Positions 21,107 to 32,208 of a stretch of DNA of 64,000 bases are shown here, in pieces. Positions within the stretch are counted from its first letter, which is position 1, and each line of letters starts with the position of its first letter. The translations under genes and the position numbers were made by a program. The notes under the pieces are model-generated. The model ran no database searches. It saw only the letters and a list, made by a program, of their open reading frames with translations, and was not told where the DNA came from. This DNA comes from Acinetobacter bouvetii (lineage in GTDB: Bacteria > Pseudomonadota > Gammaproteobacteria > Pseudomonadales > Moraxellaceae), in assembly GCF_902753875.1 (NCBI RefSeq), contig NZ_CADDTS010000027.1, forward strand, positions 62,001 through 126,000. Reading direction: 5' to 3'.

Positions 21107-21988
21107 ATGATGAACGCTAAAATACATTTTAATGTTGATCCGGTGGTACGTAAGAACCTTGATTTTTCCTTGGATAAGATTGGCCGGCACTGGTTTGGTA
21201 ATGATCCGTTTAAATCACGTTTTTTTGATTCGGTCAGTTTACTTTTTCCAGATGGTGAGCGTTACTTTATTGAATCTGTACGCCAGTTTCGTGATCTGAT
21301 AAGAGACGAAAAACTGAATCAGGAAGTGGGTGATTTTATTCGTCAGGAAGCGCAGCACAGTATTGCCCATAGCAAAATGAACAATGTACTAGAATCACAC
21401 GGTTTGCCGGTGACACAAATCACAGCAGAAGCCAACGAAATTTTTCAATGGATGAGCAATAATTTTTCACCACGATTTAATCTCGCACTCACGGCGGCTT
21501 TTGAGCATTTAACGGCATTGATGGCAGAAAGCTTTTTTGCAGAAAAGGCTGCTTTTGCAGAGGCCGATCCCTTTGTCCGAGCTTTACTTGCCTGGCACTC
21601 GATTGAAGAGATGGAACATCGGGATGTGGCTTTTGATGTCATGAAAACCGTGGGTGATGTGCCTGAATCGATGCGCAAAGTGGCTTTGGTGGTTGCGGTA
21701 TTGCACATGTTTGGTATTGGTTTAATTCGCACCAATGAGCTGCTGCGTTATGACGGTTATTCCAAAGTCGAGCGGTTGAAATTATTTAGTTCAGGATTAC
21801 CCTGGTTTTTTGGTCGCAAAGGCATTTTGCCTAAAATGAACAAACAATTTTTCTCATGGTTTAAGCAGGATTTTCACCCGAGTCAGCATCCAGTCATTGC
21901 ACAATACGATGTTTGGGTCGATGTACTGGCTCAAACCCAGGATCCGATTCAGGCTGGACAGGCTTTCTGGGAAGCAGGCAGGGAATAA
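21107..21988 (+). CDS. Predicted metal-dependent hydrolase (COG3687 / PF10118)
   Basis: A protein of 293 residues of the Metal_hydrol family. Conserved acidic/His motifs are consistent with a di-metal helical bundle: FIRQEAQHSIAHSKMN, LTAAFEHLTALMAE and WHSIEEMEHRDVAFDVM. The pattern E-x(n)-H with ExxH repeats suggests a ferritin-like centre. The exact reaction is unknown to me. The gene is divergent from a broken AraC regulator 104 bases away, which suggests inducible control that may now be lost. Two ATGs are adjacent (21107, 21110); either may be used. Confidence 0.8.
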   Translation: MMNAKIHFNVDPVVRKNLDFSLDKIGRHWFGNDPFKSRFFDSVSLLFPDGERYFIESVRQFRDLIRDEKLNQEVGDFIRQEAQHSIAHSKMNNVLESHGLPVTQITAEANEIFQWMSNNFSPRFNLALTAAFEHLTALMAESFFAEKAAFAEADPFVRALLAWHSIEEMEHRDVAFDVMKTVGDVPESMRKVALVVAVLHMFGIGLIRTNELLRYDGYSKVERLKLFSSGLPWFFGRKGILPKMNKQFFSWFKQDFHPSQHPVIAQYDVWVDVLAQTQDPIQAGQAFWEAGRE

Positions 21989-22177
21989 GTCTGAAGTGAA
22001 CAGATAAATTTTAAACACTCATCTTAGGTTATGGGCCACGGATAATGTTGTCTGAGTGGTTTTTATAAAGATTTTTGTTCTTATTAAATAACTGGTTTTA
22101 AATTAATAAATTTGAGGTAGAAACTCTTACTGCCACAATTTTTCAAATAAATCGAAAGGCATTTGTGTAGGCGGATT

Positions 22178-22303
22178 CTTACTTTTGAGAGGCCAAAAGT
22201 AAGCAAAAGCCTCTGTTACCCATACACAACATCCTGAGCCAGTTTTAAGCACTGCTTTAAAACGAAGCGCAAGGGATGGGTAACGTGTGGCATCCCTGCC
22301 ACA
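22178..22303. repeat. Structured intergenic repeat, copy A (gap 21989-22736)
   Basis: No gene is visible in this 750-base gap. Copy A consists of CTTACTTTTG/CAAAAGTAAG (10 bp, 6-base loop, 22178-22203), an 11-base linker, then an outer stem GTTACCCAT/ATGGGTAAC (22215-22223 with 22276-22284) enclosing GTTTTAAGC/GCTTTAAAAC (22242-22263). A further TGTGGCA/TGCCACA hairpin follows at 22286-22303. The layout is shared with copy B at 26552-26684. Whether it acts as RNA or as DNA is not known. Confidence 0.7.
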
Positions 22304-22557
22304 TCCGTGTATCCCAATCCGGATTAAATTAGACTATGGGACACTAATGGTCTCATATAGTCTTTTGTTTTTCTGCATTTGTAAGCGATATCGTTAAAAT
22401 TTCATGTTGAAAGAAGGGGATGCGACTAAAGTTGTAGGATGGGATTTTGATTTTTGAGCAAAAAGTAAAAAAATAAATAAAAACAAGCAATTTCTTTAAA
22501 TGCGAACAAATTTCATTACTTAAAAAAGTTGATCTTTGTCGCGAAATCTTTTGCAAA

Positions 22558-22572
22558 ATTGGTCATACCAAT
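22558..22572. promoter_or_regulatory. Candidate LldR operator 1
   Basis: ATTGGTCATACCAAT is a perfect palindrome with the TTGGT-N3-ACCAA layout bound by FadR-subfamily GntR regulators such as PdhR. Its centre is 22565, 104 bases from operator 2. Confidence 0.75.
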
Positions 22573-22660
22573 AATTATTTAAGTAGCTAATATTGATCTT
22601 TAATTAAACAAAAACTACCATTATTCCTAGAACATGAATTATTTTTTTTGATTAAATTAA

Positions 22661-22677
22661 TATTGGTCATACCAATA
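22661..22677. promoter_or_regulatory. Candidate LldR operator 2
   Basis: TATTGGTCATACCAATA is a perfect 7-bp palindrome around CAT, centre 22669, 66 bases before the lldP start. It shares the 15-base core of operator 1 exactly. Confidence 0.78.
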
Positions 22678-22694
22678 TCGAAATAATTCTAAGC

Positions 22695-22706
22695 GGCTCA
22701 TACCAT
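22695..22706. promoter_or_regulatory. Degenerate third LldR-like site
   Basis: GGCTCATACCAT keeps one half-site (CATACCA) of the operators above. Its centre is 22700, 31 bases after operator 2. It is weak on its own; the phasing makes it worth noting. Confidence 0.35.
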
Positions 22707-22742
22707 TTTTAGCAGACCAGTGAGCATTTCAAGGAGATGACA

Positions 22743-24407
22743 ATGCTTCAATCTTGGCAACAGATTTACGATCCGATGGGCAATATCTGGTTTTCCAGTG
22801 CAATTGCCTTGATCCCGATTATATTTTTCTTTCTCGCTTTGGCTGTATTTCGTTTAAAAGGCAGTGTAGCGGGGACCATTACCGTTGTTTTAGCACTTTT
22901 AGTCTCGCTTTTTGCTTATCAAATGCCCGTTGCGATGGCCTTTGCATCCATGATTTACGGTTTTTTCTATGGTTTATGGCCGATTGCCTGGATCATTATT
23001 GGTGCAGTATTTCTCTATAAAATTTCAGTCAAAACCGGTCAATTTAATATTATCCGTTCTTCAATTTTATCCATTACCGAAGACCAGCGTTTACAGATGC
23101 TATTGGTGGGTTTTGCCTTTGGTACCTTCCTTGAAGGTGCAGCAGGTTTTGGTGCGCCGGTCGCAATTACCGCCGCATTGCTAGTTGGACTTGGCTTTAA
23201 ACCGCTGTATGCAGCAGGTTTATGTCTGATTGTGAACACTGCACCCGTTGCCTTTGGTGCCATGGGGATTCCTATCATTGTGGCCGGACAGGTGTCAGGG
23301 GTCGATACCCACGAGATCAGTCAGATGGTGGGTCGCCAGTTGCCATTTATGGTGCCGGTGGTGTTGTTCTGGATTATGGCAATTATGGATGGCTGGCGCG
23401 GGGTGAAAGAAACCTGGCCTGCGGTGATTGTGGGTGGTGGATCTTTTGCGATTGCCCAATACTTAACTTCCAACTTTGTCGGTCCAGAACTGCCGGATAT
23501 TACTGCCGCGATTGCATCATTGGTGAGTTTGACCATTTTGCTTAAATTCTGGCAGCCCAAACATATTTTCCGTTTTGCCGATCAAGACAGTAATATTGAT
23601 GAAAATTTGGCAGCGCAAAAGCAGCATAAATACAGCTTAGGTCAGATTGCCAAAGCCTGGTCGCCATTTGCGATTCTGACTGCCATGGTGACCGTATGGA
23701 GTATCAAGCCATTTAAAGATCTGTTTGCCAAAGACGGTGCTTTAAGTGACTTGGTGATTTCCATCAAGGTGCCGTATCTGCATCAACTGGTGCAAAAAAT
23801 GCCACCGGTGGTTCCTGAAATTAAAGACTACGATGCCATTTATAAATTTGACTGGATTTCTGCCACCGGTACAGCCATTTTTATTGCAGCAGTGATCACA
23901 ATTATTTTCCTGAAAATGAAGCCGCGTGAAGCCGTAACCACTTTTGGCGAAACCCTGAATGAATTAAAAACACCAATCTATTCAATTGGGATGGTGTTGG
24001 CTTTCGCGTTTATTGCCAATTATTCAGGTATGTCCGCCACTTTGGCTTTGGCACTGGCACATACCGGCAATGCCTTTACTTTCTTCTCGCCATTCCTCGG
24101 TTGGGTCGGTGTATTCCTGACCGGTTCGGACACCTCTGCCAATGCCTTGTTTGCAGCACTTCAAGCGACAACGGCACAGCAAATTGGTGTGCCGGAAGTG
24201 TTACTCGTGGCTGCCAATACCAGTGGTGGCGTAACCGGGAAAATGATTTCACCTCAATCCATTGCAATTGCCTGTGCGGCAGTGGGCTTGGTTGGTAAAG
24301 AGTCTGATCTGTTCCGTTTTACGGTGAAACACAGTATCGTCTTTACGGTAATGATGGGTATTATTATTACCTTACAAGCTTATGTGTTCCCATGGATGAT
24401 TCCATAA
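22743..24407 (+). CDS. lldP: L-lactate permease
   Basis: Inner-membrane lactate/proton symporter (LctP family), 554 residues with about 13 hydrophobic segments. Family blocks include [20 protein letters not shown] near residue 120, [14 protein letters not shown] near residue 163, and the C-terminal [14 protein letters not shown] and [20 protein letters not shown] prefer the ATG at 22743, six bases after AAGGAG; an ATG at 22737 directly abuts that ribosome-binding site. It is first in lldPRD, behind phased palindromes, so repression relieved by lactate is expected. Confidence 0.96.
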   Translation: MLQSWQQIYDPMGNIWFSSAIALIPIIFFFLALAVFRLKGSVAGTITVVLALLVSLFAYQMPVAMAFASMIYGFFYGLWPIAWIIIGAVFLYKISVKTGQFNIIRSSILSITEDQRLQMLLVGFAFGTFLEGAAGFGAPVAITAALLVGLGFKPLYAAGLCLIVNTAPVAFGAMGIPIIVAGQVSGVDTHEISQMVGRQLPFMVPVVLFWIMAIMDGWRGVKETWPAVIVGGGSFAIAQYLTSNFVGPELPDITAAIASLVSLTILLKFWQPKHIFRFADQDSNIDENLAAQKQHKYSLGQIAKAWSPFAILTAMVTVWSIKPFKDLFAKDGALSDLVISIKVPYLHQLVQKMPPVVPEIKDYDAIYKFDWISATGTAIFIAAVITIIFLKMKPREAVTTFGETLNELKTPIYSIGMVLAFAFIANYSGMSATLALALAHTGNAFTFFSPFLGWVGVFLTGSDTSANALFAALQATTAQQIGVPEVLLVAANTSGGVTGKMISPQSIAIACAAVGLVGKESDLFRFTVKHSIVFTVMMGIIITLQAYVFPWMIP

Positions 24408-24427
24408 CACGCAATTGAGGACAAACA

Positions 24428-25171
24428 ATGAAAGTCTCCGACAAAGTAGTACAAAACCTACGCATATTGATTGAACAAAACAATATGCAAGTCGGAGACC
24501 GTTTGCCTGCTGAACGTAAATTATGTGAACAGCTAGGTGTGTCACGTTCTTCTTTACGTGAAGCGATTCAGCAGCTGACAAGTATGGGCATGTTGTTAAG
24601 TAAAGTCGGCGCAGGCACTTTTTTGCAACAGTTACCGATCAATTGGTCGCAGCATCAAATTGTGCAGCCTTTAAGCCTGCTGATTGATCAGGACCCTGCC
24701 TATCGTTTTGATGTGCAGGAAGCACGAACCATTTTGGAAGGCGGGACAGCATGGTATGCGGCACAGCGTGCGACACAGGAAGACCTGCAAAATATTCGTC
24801 AGTGTTATGAGCAGATCTCGCATTTTCAGGCCATTGGTGATGACGAGCAGGCGGCAATCGCCGATGCTCAATTTCATCTGGCCATTGCTGAAGCATCCCA
24901 CAATCTGGTGCTGATTCAAATGATGCGTGGCTTATTTGATTTGCTGCAATTCAACGTGGTTTTGGGGCGCCGCAAAGTGTACACCGAAGCCCGAACCTAT
25001 GATCAATTGCGTGATCAGCACTTTCAGGTGATAGACGCCATTGAACGCCGTGATCCAGAGGCTGCACGCAATGCAGTCTGTGGACACATCGAGTTTGTAG
25101 TACAGCAAGTGCGCATGATTGACGAGGAAGAAGCCCGTCGTCAGCGCGCGAGCCGATTAAACAGGACATAA
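24428..25171 (+). CDS. lldR: Lactate-responsive GntR/FadR-family regulator
   Basis: DNA-binding regulator of 247 residues. The winged helix-turn-helix lies at about residues 8-72 ([20 protein letters not shown] is the recognition region), followed by an FCD ligand-binding domain with the metal-ligand pattern [14 protein letters not shown] and a late His in GHIEFVV. It lies between lldP (20-base gap) and lldD (2-base gap), as in the E. coli operon. The palindromes upstream of lldP are its likely operators, which makes the operon autoregulated. Confidence 0.95.
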   Translation: MKVSDKVVQNLRILIEQNNMQVGDRLPAERKLCEQLGVSRSSLREAIQQLTSMGMLLSKVGAGTFLQQLPINWSQHQIVQPLSLLIDQDPAYRFDVQEARTILEGGTAWYAAQRATQEDLQNIRQCYEQISHFQAIGDDEQAAIADAQFHLAIAEASHNLVLIQMMRGLFDLLQFNVVLGRRKVYTEARTYDQLRDQHFQVIDAIERRDPEAARNAVCGHIEFVVQQVRMIDEEEARRQRASRLNRT

Positions 25172-25173
25172 CT

Positions 25174-26328
25174 ATGATTATTTCTTCTGCGAATGACTAT
25201 CGTGAAGCCGCTAGACGTCGCTTGCCACCATTTTTATTCCATTACATTGATGGCGGTGCATATGCGGAATATACACTCAAGCGTAATGTGGAAGATTTAT
25301 CCAAAATTGCCTTAAGACAGCGTGTGCTGAATGATATGTCTGCCTTGAGTCTGGAAACCCAACTGTTTGATGAAACCTTGTCGATGCCGGTGGCTTTATC
25401 ACCAGTCGGTTTGACCGGCATGTATGCGCGTCGTGGTGAAGTACAGGCGGCCGTTGCGGCAGATAAAAAAGGCATTCCATTTACTTTATCTACGGTTTCG
25501 GTCTGTCCGATTGAAGAAGTGGCACCCGCGATTCAACGTCCGATGTGGTTCCAGTTGTATGTATTACGTGACCGTGGCTTTATGAAAAATGCCTTGGAAC
25601 GTGCCAAAGCTGCCGGCTGTTCCACTTTGGTCTTTACAGTGGATATGCCTGTACCGGGCGCGCGTTATCGTGATGCCCATTCGGGGATGAGTGGTCCAAA
25701 TGCCGCCATGCGTCGTTATATGCAATCGTGTTTTCATCCGCACTGGGCATGGAACGTGGGTTTGCATGGCCGTCCGCATGACTTGGGCAATATTTCTAAA
25801 TACTTGGGTAAACCCACTGGGCTTGAAGACTATATTGGCTGGTTGGGTGCCAACTTTGACCCCTCTATTTCATGGAAAGATCTGGAATGGATTCGTGAGT
25901 TCTGGGATGGCCCAATGGTCATTAAAGGCATTTTAGACCCTGAAGATGCTAAAGATGCTGTACGTTTTGGTGCAGATGGGATTGTGGTTTCCAACCACGG
26001 TGGTCGTCAGCTGGATGGCGTATTGTCTTCTGCGCGTGCACTCCCGCCCATTGCTGATGCGGTTAAAGGCGACATTAAAATCCTGGCCGATTCCGGTATT
26101 CGTAATGGTCTGGATGTGGTGCGTATGCTGGCCTTGGGTGCGGACACCTGTATGCTCGGACGAGCCTTTGTCTATGCCTTAGGTGCAGCAGGTGGTGAGG
26201 GGGTTTCAAATCTGCTTGAGCTGATTGATAAAGAAATGCGTGTAGCGATGACCCTGACCGGTGCGAAAACCATTGCGGATATTACGTCGGATTGTTTGGT
26301 GAAGTTAGATCGAGAGTTGGCTGAGTGA
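25174..26328 (+). CDS. lldD: L-lactate dehydrogenase (FMN, quinone-linked)
   Basis: Oxidises L-lactate to pyruvate and passes electrons to the respiratory chain at the inner membrane. It has 384 residues in an alpha-hydroxy-acid oxidase TIM barrel. The catalytic His275 and substrate-binding Arg278 are in [10 protein letters not shown]; the FMN phosphate site is [19 protein letters not shown]; Tyr25 in FHYIDGGA is the N-terminal substrate-contact position. Two bases separate it from lldR, so the genes are coupled. It is followed by a repeat-rich gap before dld. Confidence 0.96.
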   Translation: MIISSANDYREAARRRLPPFLFHYIDGGAYAEYTLKRNVEDLSKIALRQRVLNDMSALSLETQLFDETLSMPVALSPVGLTGMYARRGEVQAAVAADKKGIPFTLSTVSVCPIEEVAPAIQRPMWFQLYVLRDRGFMKNALERAKAAGCSTLVFTVDMPVPGARYRDAHSGMSGPNAAMRRYMQSCFHPHWAWNVGLHGRPHDLGNISKYLGKPTGLEDYIGWLGANFDPSISWKDLEWIREFWDGPMVIKGILDPEDAKDAVRFGADGIVVSNHGGRQLDGVLSSARALPPIADAVKGDIKILADSGIRNGLDVVRMLALGADTCMLGRAFVYALGAAGGEGVSNLLELIDKEMRVAMTLTGAKTIADITSDCLVKLDRELAE

Positions 26329-26360
26329 AGATTGCCCCAAACGCTTCTTTGAAAAGCAGG

Positions 26361-26400
26361 AGTCCCCCTCTTTATTAAAGAGGGGTTAGGGGAGATTTTG
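26361..26400. repeat. CCCCTCTTT hairpin element in the lldD-dld gap
   Basis: CCCCTCTTT and AAAGAGGGG (26365-26373 and 26377-26385) form a perfect 9-bp hairpin with a 3-base loop, flanked by a GGGGAGATTTTG tail. There is no T run, so it is not a standard terminator. It may attenuate transcription between lldD and dld. The rest of this 454-base gap is copy B of the structured repeat and AT-rich filler. Confidence 0.6.
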
Positions 26401-26551
26401 AGAATTTATAAATTAATAAATTCTCAAAAAATGGCTTCGAAAATTTTGAATTTTTCTTCCAAGTCTCTGTTAATCATATAGATCATAAATTTAAGCAAGC
26501 TGAGTCGAGACGGAGTCTTATCGTGAAAAAACAAATATTAGGAGCTCAGCT

Positions 26552-26684
26552 GTTACTTTGGTTTTGCCCAAAGTAACCAAAGGCATTTGTCATCCGTTGA
26601 ACTCGTCAAATAGCAAAACGAATGAATCTCTCGCAGAAACATTGAGGCTTCTATTTCAGTCTGCCTCAAACAGCAACGGATGAC
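26552..26684. repeat. Structured intergenic repeat, copy B
   Basis: GTTACTTTGG/CCAAAGTAAC (10 bp, 6-base loop, 26552-26577), an 11-base linker, then the outer stem GTCATCCGTTG/CAACGGATGAC (26589-26599 with 26674-26684) enclosing TTGAGGC/GCCTCAA (26642-26669). Stem, loop and linker sizes match copy A while the paired bases differ. It ends about 100 bases before dld. Confidence 0.7.
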
Positions 26685-26782
26685 GTTTTCGCGTATCAGA
26701 TATGAGTTATGACCGATATTTCTAAAGCGTATTAAAAGAGCGATGAATAGCTCAAAAAGACTTTTAGAAAAGGATTAGAAAT

Positions 26783-28480
26783 ATGTTCACGCAATCAAAT
26801 TCACAGCAAAACATTCAAAACCTCATTAATATTGTTGGCAAGCAGCATGTCCTGACTGATGACAAGGACACACGTCTTTATCGTCAAGGTCGTCGTTACG
26901 GTTCCGGCCAAGTCTTGGCTGTGGTTTCTCCTGGGTCATTGCTGGAACAGTGGCAAGTCTTGCAAGCTGCGGTGGGTGCAGACTGTATTGTGATTATGCA
27001 GGCAGCGAATACTGGACTCACTGGTGGTTCAACACCGTTTGGCGATGATTATGATCGACCAGTGATTTTGATTAGTACCCGGCGTTTAAGTGGTATTCAA
27101 GTGATTAACGAGGGTAAACAGGTCATTTGTCTACCCGGTGCAACACTGGACAAACTGGAAAAAGAACTGGCAGTGTTTAATCGTGAGCCACATTCCGTGA
27201 TTGGCTCTTCCTGTATTGGTGCTTCGGTTTTAGGTGGGGTCTGCAATAACTCTGGGGGGGCACTGGTTCGCCGTGGTCCGGCCTATACTGAACTGGCGCT
27301 GTATGCCCAAGTGAATGAAGCCGGGCAACTGGAACTGGTGAATCATTTAGGGGTTAATTTAGGTTCAAGCCCAGAAGAAATTTTGACTCGACTGCAAAGC
27401 CAAAACTATCAGATGGCCGATATTGAAAATAATCCGGGCTGCTGTGCTTCGGATCATCACTATGCGCATGATGTGACGCAGGTCGATGAAAATACCCCGG
27501 CACGTTTTAATGCAGATCCATCGCGTTTGTTTGAAGCTTCCGGTTCGGCAGGTAAGGTGTGTGTATTTGCGGTACGATTGGATACCTTTGAAAAGATTCC
27601 AAGCCAAGTATTTTATGTCGGCACCAATACTCAGCAGGATTTAACTGCTATTCGCCGTTTCCTGTTAACCGGTCTGCCACGTTTGCCGATCGCAGGTGAA
27701 TATATTCATCGTGTGGCTTATGACATTGGTGCGGAATACGGCAAAGATACCTTCATGTTTATTGAAAAATTCGGAACGGCCAAAGTCCCGGCTGCCTTTG
27801 CCATGAAAGACAAGGTCGATGGTTATTTAGAAAAATTTGGCATGAAAGGGCTTTCAGACAAGGTCTTGCAGTTGGTAACCAAATTTTTACCCTCACATTT
27901 ACCCAAACACATGAATGAATTTCGCGATCTGTATGAACATCATCTGGTGCTGCGTATCGAAAATCAGGATGTAGAACAGGTCGGACAATTTTTAAAACAA
28001 TATTTTGCTGCAAATCCTACCGGGAATTATTTCCTGTGTACTGAGGAAGAAGGCCGTAAAGCCTTTTTGCACCGCTTTGCGGTAGCTGGTGCGGCCATTC
28101 GCTATCGCGATACTCATCGTTCAGAAGTGGAAGATATTGTGGCTCTGGATATTGCACTGCGTCGTAATGACCATGAATGGGTCGAAACTTTGCCCAAGGA
28201 AATGGATGAGCTGATTATCCATAAATTGTATTATGGCCATTTCCTCTGTCATGTCTTCCATCAGGATTATATAGTCAAAAAAGGAGTCGATCCTTTGGCG
28301 ATGGAGCATGAAATGTGGCATTTATTGGATCAGCGCGGTGCTGAATATCCAGCTGAACATAATGTCGGGCATTTATATGTTGCCAAGCCGGCCTTAAAAA
28401 ATCATTACCAAAAGCTGGATCCGACCAACAGTTTTAATGTCGGCATTGGTCAGACGTCTAAACTGAAACACTGGAAATAA
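26783..28480 (+). CDS. dld: D-lactate dehydrogenase, quinone-dependent
   Basis: Peripheral membrane flavoenzyme that oxidises D-lactate to pyruvate and feeds the quinone pool, 565 residues (E. coli Dld 571). The FAD-binding PCMH-type domain is N-terminal (MQAANTGLTGGSTPFGDDYD near residue 72, SSCIGASVLGGVCNNSGGAL near residue 141). The C-terminal Lact-deh-memb domain includes VGIGQTSKLKHW at the very end. It is separated from lldPRD by 454 bases with repeats, so it probably has its own promoter; AAGGAT precedes the start. Together with LldD it lets the cell use both lactate isomers. Confidence 0.95.
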   Translation: MFTQSNSQQNIQNLINIVGKQHVLTDDKDTRLYRQGRRYGSGQVLAVVSPGSLLEQWQVLQAAVGADCIVIMQAANTGLTGGSTPFGDDYDRPVILISTRRLSGIQVINEGKQVICLPGATLDKLEKELAVFNREPHSVIGSSCIGASVLGGVCNNSGGALVRRGPAYTELALYAQVNEAGQLELVNHLGVNLGSSPEEILTRLQSQNYQMADIENNPGCCASDHHYAHDVTQVDENTPARFNADPSRLFEASGSAGKVCVFAVRLDTFEKIPSQVFYVGTNTQQDLTAIRRFLLTGLPRLPIAGEYIHRVAYDIGAEYGKDTFMFIEKFGTAKVPAAFAMKDKVDGYLEKFGMKGLSDKVLQLVTKFLPSHLPKHMNEFRDLYEHHLVLRIENQDVEQVGQFLKQYFAANPTGNYFLCTEEEGRKAFLHRFAVAGAAIRYRDTHRSEVEDIVALDIALRRNDHEWVETLPKEMDELIIHKLYYGHFLCHVFHQDYIVKKGVDPLAMEHEMWHLLDQRGAEYPAEHNVGHLYVAKPALKNHYQKLDPTNSFNVGIGQTSKLKHWK

Positions 28481-28509
28481 AATAAAAATAAGAAGGGGTT
28501 TTATCTCAG

Positions 28510-28536
28510 GCGCAGTCTAAAAACTGCGCTTTTTTT
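28510..28536 (+). terminator. Terminator after dld
   Basis: GCGCAG and CTGCGC (28510-28515, 28524-28529) followed by seven T, 30 bases after the dld stop. Confidence 0.85.
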
Positions 28537-28612
28537 ATGGCAAATTGACTGTTTCGTCAGACAATGTTGAAAACAAGTCATAAACAAAATGTTAAAAACA
28601 GGTAAAGTAATA

Positions 28613-28626
28613 TGCAACAAGTTGCA
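28613..28626. promoter_or_regulatory. Small palindrome upstream of fadH
   Basis: TGCAACAAGTTGCA is a 6-bp inverted repeat with a 2-base centre, 24 bases before the fadH start, overlapping the expected promoter-proximal zone. It is a possible operator; short palindromes also occur by chance. Confidence 0.3.
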
Positions 28627-28641
28627 AAGCCAATATATTAA

Positions 28642-30684
<2,043 letters not shown>

Positions 30685-30781
30685 TTTTTACAGTGAATTT
30701 GGTGAAACAATATTCATTTGAATGGTTTGGTTGTAATTTTTACTTGTCAGCTTTTAAAAAGATCCGTATTATGGCGCACAT

Positions 30782-30871
30782 GGAAGCGTGGCAGAGCGGT
30801 TTAATGCACCGGTCTTGAAAACCGACGAGGGTGCGAGTCCTCCGTGAGTTCGAATCTCACCGCTTCCGCCA
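30782..30871 (+). tRNA. tRNA-Ser (UGA)
   Basis: 90 bases with the long variable arm typical of tRNA-Ser, anticodon TGA in GGTCTTGAAAACC, acceptor stem GGAAGCG/CGCTTCC, and encoded GCCA end. A strong terminator follows 7 bases later. Confidence 0.97.
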
Positions 30872-30878
30872 AATTCAA

Positions 30879-30906
30879 AAGCCCCTGTGAAAACAGGGGC
30901 TTTTTT
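30879..30906 (+). terminator. Terminator after tRNA-Ser
   Basis: AAGCCCCTGT and ACAGGGGCTT form a perfect 10-bp stem on a GAAA tetraloop, followed by T residues. Confidence 0.9.
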
Positions 30907-31008
30907 AATGGCTAAAAAATTTCCTTGATTATAAGTTTTTTTTTACTTTTCCATATTGTTAAATCCGTATAAATTTTTGTTTTTTAAATCAAAAAATCTT
31001 GTCCTCAC

Positions 31009-31683
31009 TCATCTATTCTGTTTGGGAACTTGCTTCCCTAAGTGATTCTTAAGAGGAGCATCAGTTAATTTCTGCAATTCCTCGAAATCTAATCCTTCAA
31101 CCATTTCAATGACTTTAAGCCCTTCAGCATCAACATCAATCACACAAAGATCTGTATAAATTCGGTCGACACATTGCTTGCCCGTTAAAGGATAGCTGAG
31201 CTGTTTGACAATTTTGGCTTCGCCATGCTTAGTGGTGTGCTCAGTTGTGACAAAGACTTTTTTTGCGCCTACGGCTAAATCCATGGCACCGCCAACGGCA
31301 GGGATGGCATCTGCAGCGCCGGTATGCCAATTTGCAAGGTCACGATTAGCCGCAATTTGGAAAGCCCCGAGCACACAGATATCTAAATGTCCGCCACGCA
31401 TCATGGCAAAAGAATCTCCATGATGGAAATAACTGCCGCCAGTGAGCATGGTGACAAACTCTTTGCCAGCATTAATCAGGTCTGAGTCTTCTTCACCTTG
31501 TTGCGGCGGTGGGCCAAAAGCCAGTAAACCATTTTCAGAATGCAGAAAAATTTCTTTATCTTTGGGAAGATACTTAGCAATGCGTGTTGGAACACCAATG
31601 CCCAGATTCACGTATGAACCGTCTGGAATATCCTGCGCAACACGTTCCGCAATCTGATCACGGCTTAATTTTTGATAGGTCAT
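31009..31683 (-). CDS. 3-oxoacid CoA-transferase subunit B
   Basis: Beta subunit of a succinyl-CoA:3-ketoacid CoA-transferase (ScoB/AtoA/PcaJ type), 224 residues. It holds the catalytic Glu50 in SENGLLAFGP, which forms the CoA thioester, and the GAMDLAVGAKKVFVTTEHTT segment of the fold. The partner A subunit upstream on the same strand is truncated by an insertion sequence, so this intact subunit is probably orphaned. Original substrates cannot be fixed: acetoacetate and 3-oxoadipate enzymes look alike at this level, and no pca or ato genes are adjacent. Confidence 0.88.
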   Translation of the reverse strand: MTYQKLSRDQIAERVAQDIPDGSYVNLGIGVPTRIAKYLPKDKEIFLHSENGLLAFGPPPQQGEEDSDLINAGKEFVTMLTGGSYFHHGDSFAMMRGGHLDICVLGAFQIAANRDLANWHTGAADAIPAVGGAMDLAVGAKKVFVTTEHTTKHGEAKIVKQLSYPLTGKQCVDRIYTDLCVIDVDAEGLKVIEMVEGLDFEELQKLTDAPLKNHLGKQVPKQNR

Positions 31684-31750
31684 TTTTATTCCATTTATTC
31701 AAAAATTTTACTTAATATTAAAGTCATGCATTTTATGTAAAGGGCAGGCA

Positions 31751-32208
31751 TTAGCACTGCACAATGTGCTGAACGAAAATGCCCGGTGTGACGATATGCT
31801 CAGGATTGAGTGCTCCCAATTCAACCACTTCCGAAACTTGAACGATGGTCGTTGCCGCAGCCATAGCCATAATCGGACCGAAATTCCGTGCTGATTTGTT
31901 GTAGACCAGATTGCCCCAACGGTCGCCTTGATGCGCTTTAATCAGGGCAAAATCTGCTTTAATTAGAAGTTCCAGTACATAGTCTTTGCCATCGATATGG
32001 CGCGTTTCTTTACCTTCTGCAAGTAAAGTCCCATAACCTGTAGGGGTAAATACAGCACCTAAACCCATGCCTGCGGCTTGAATGCGGCAGGCAAGATTAC
32101 CCTGTGGCACCAGTTCAAGCTTAATTTTTCCTGCCCGATATAATTCATCAAATACCCATGAGTCTGACTGGCGAGGGAAAGAGCAGATCATTTTTTTTAC
32201 ACGGCCTG
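31751..32208 (-). pseudogene. 3-oxoacid CoA-transferase subunit A, 5'-truncated
   Basis: The conserved sequence runs from VKKMICSFPRQSDSWVFDEL to the normal C-terminus (VVTPG-type end, here IVTPGIFVQHIV). It covers about 150 of the usual 228-234 residues. The first 80 or so residues, which include the nucleotide-like CoA-binding start of the subunit, are replaced by insertion-sequence DNA at 32209. The few residues read from inside the element (MFMQQSP) are not native. The subunit is almost certainly non-functional. The intact B gene lies 67 bases downstream. Confidence 0.9.
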
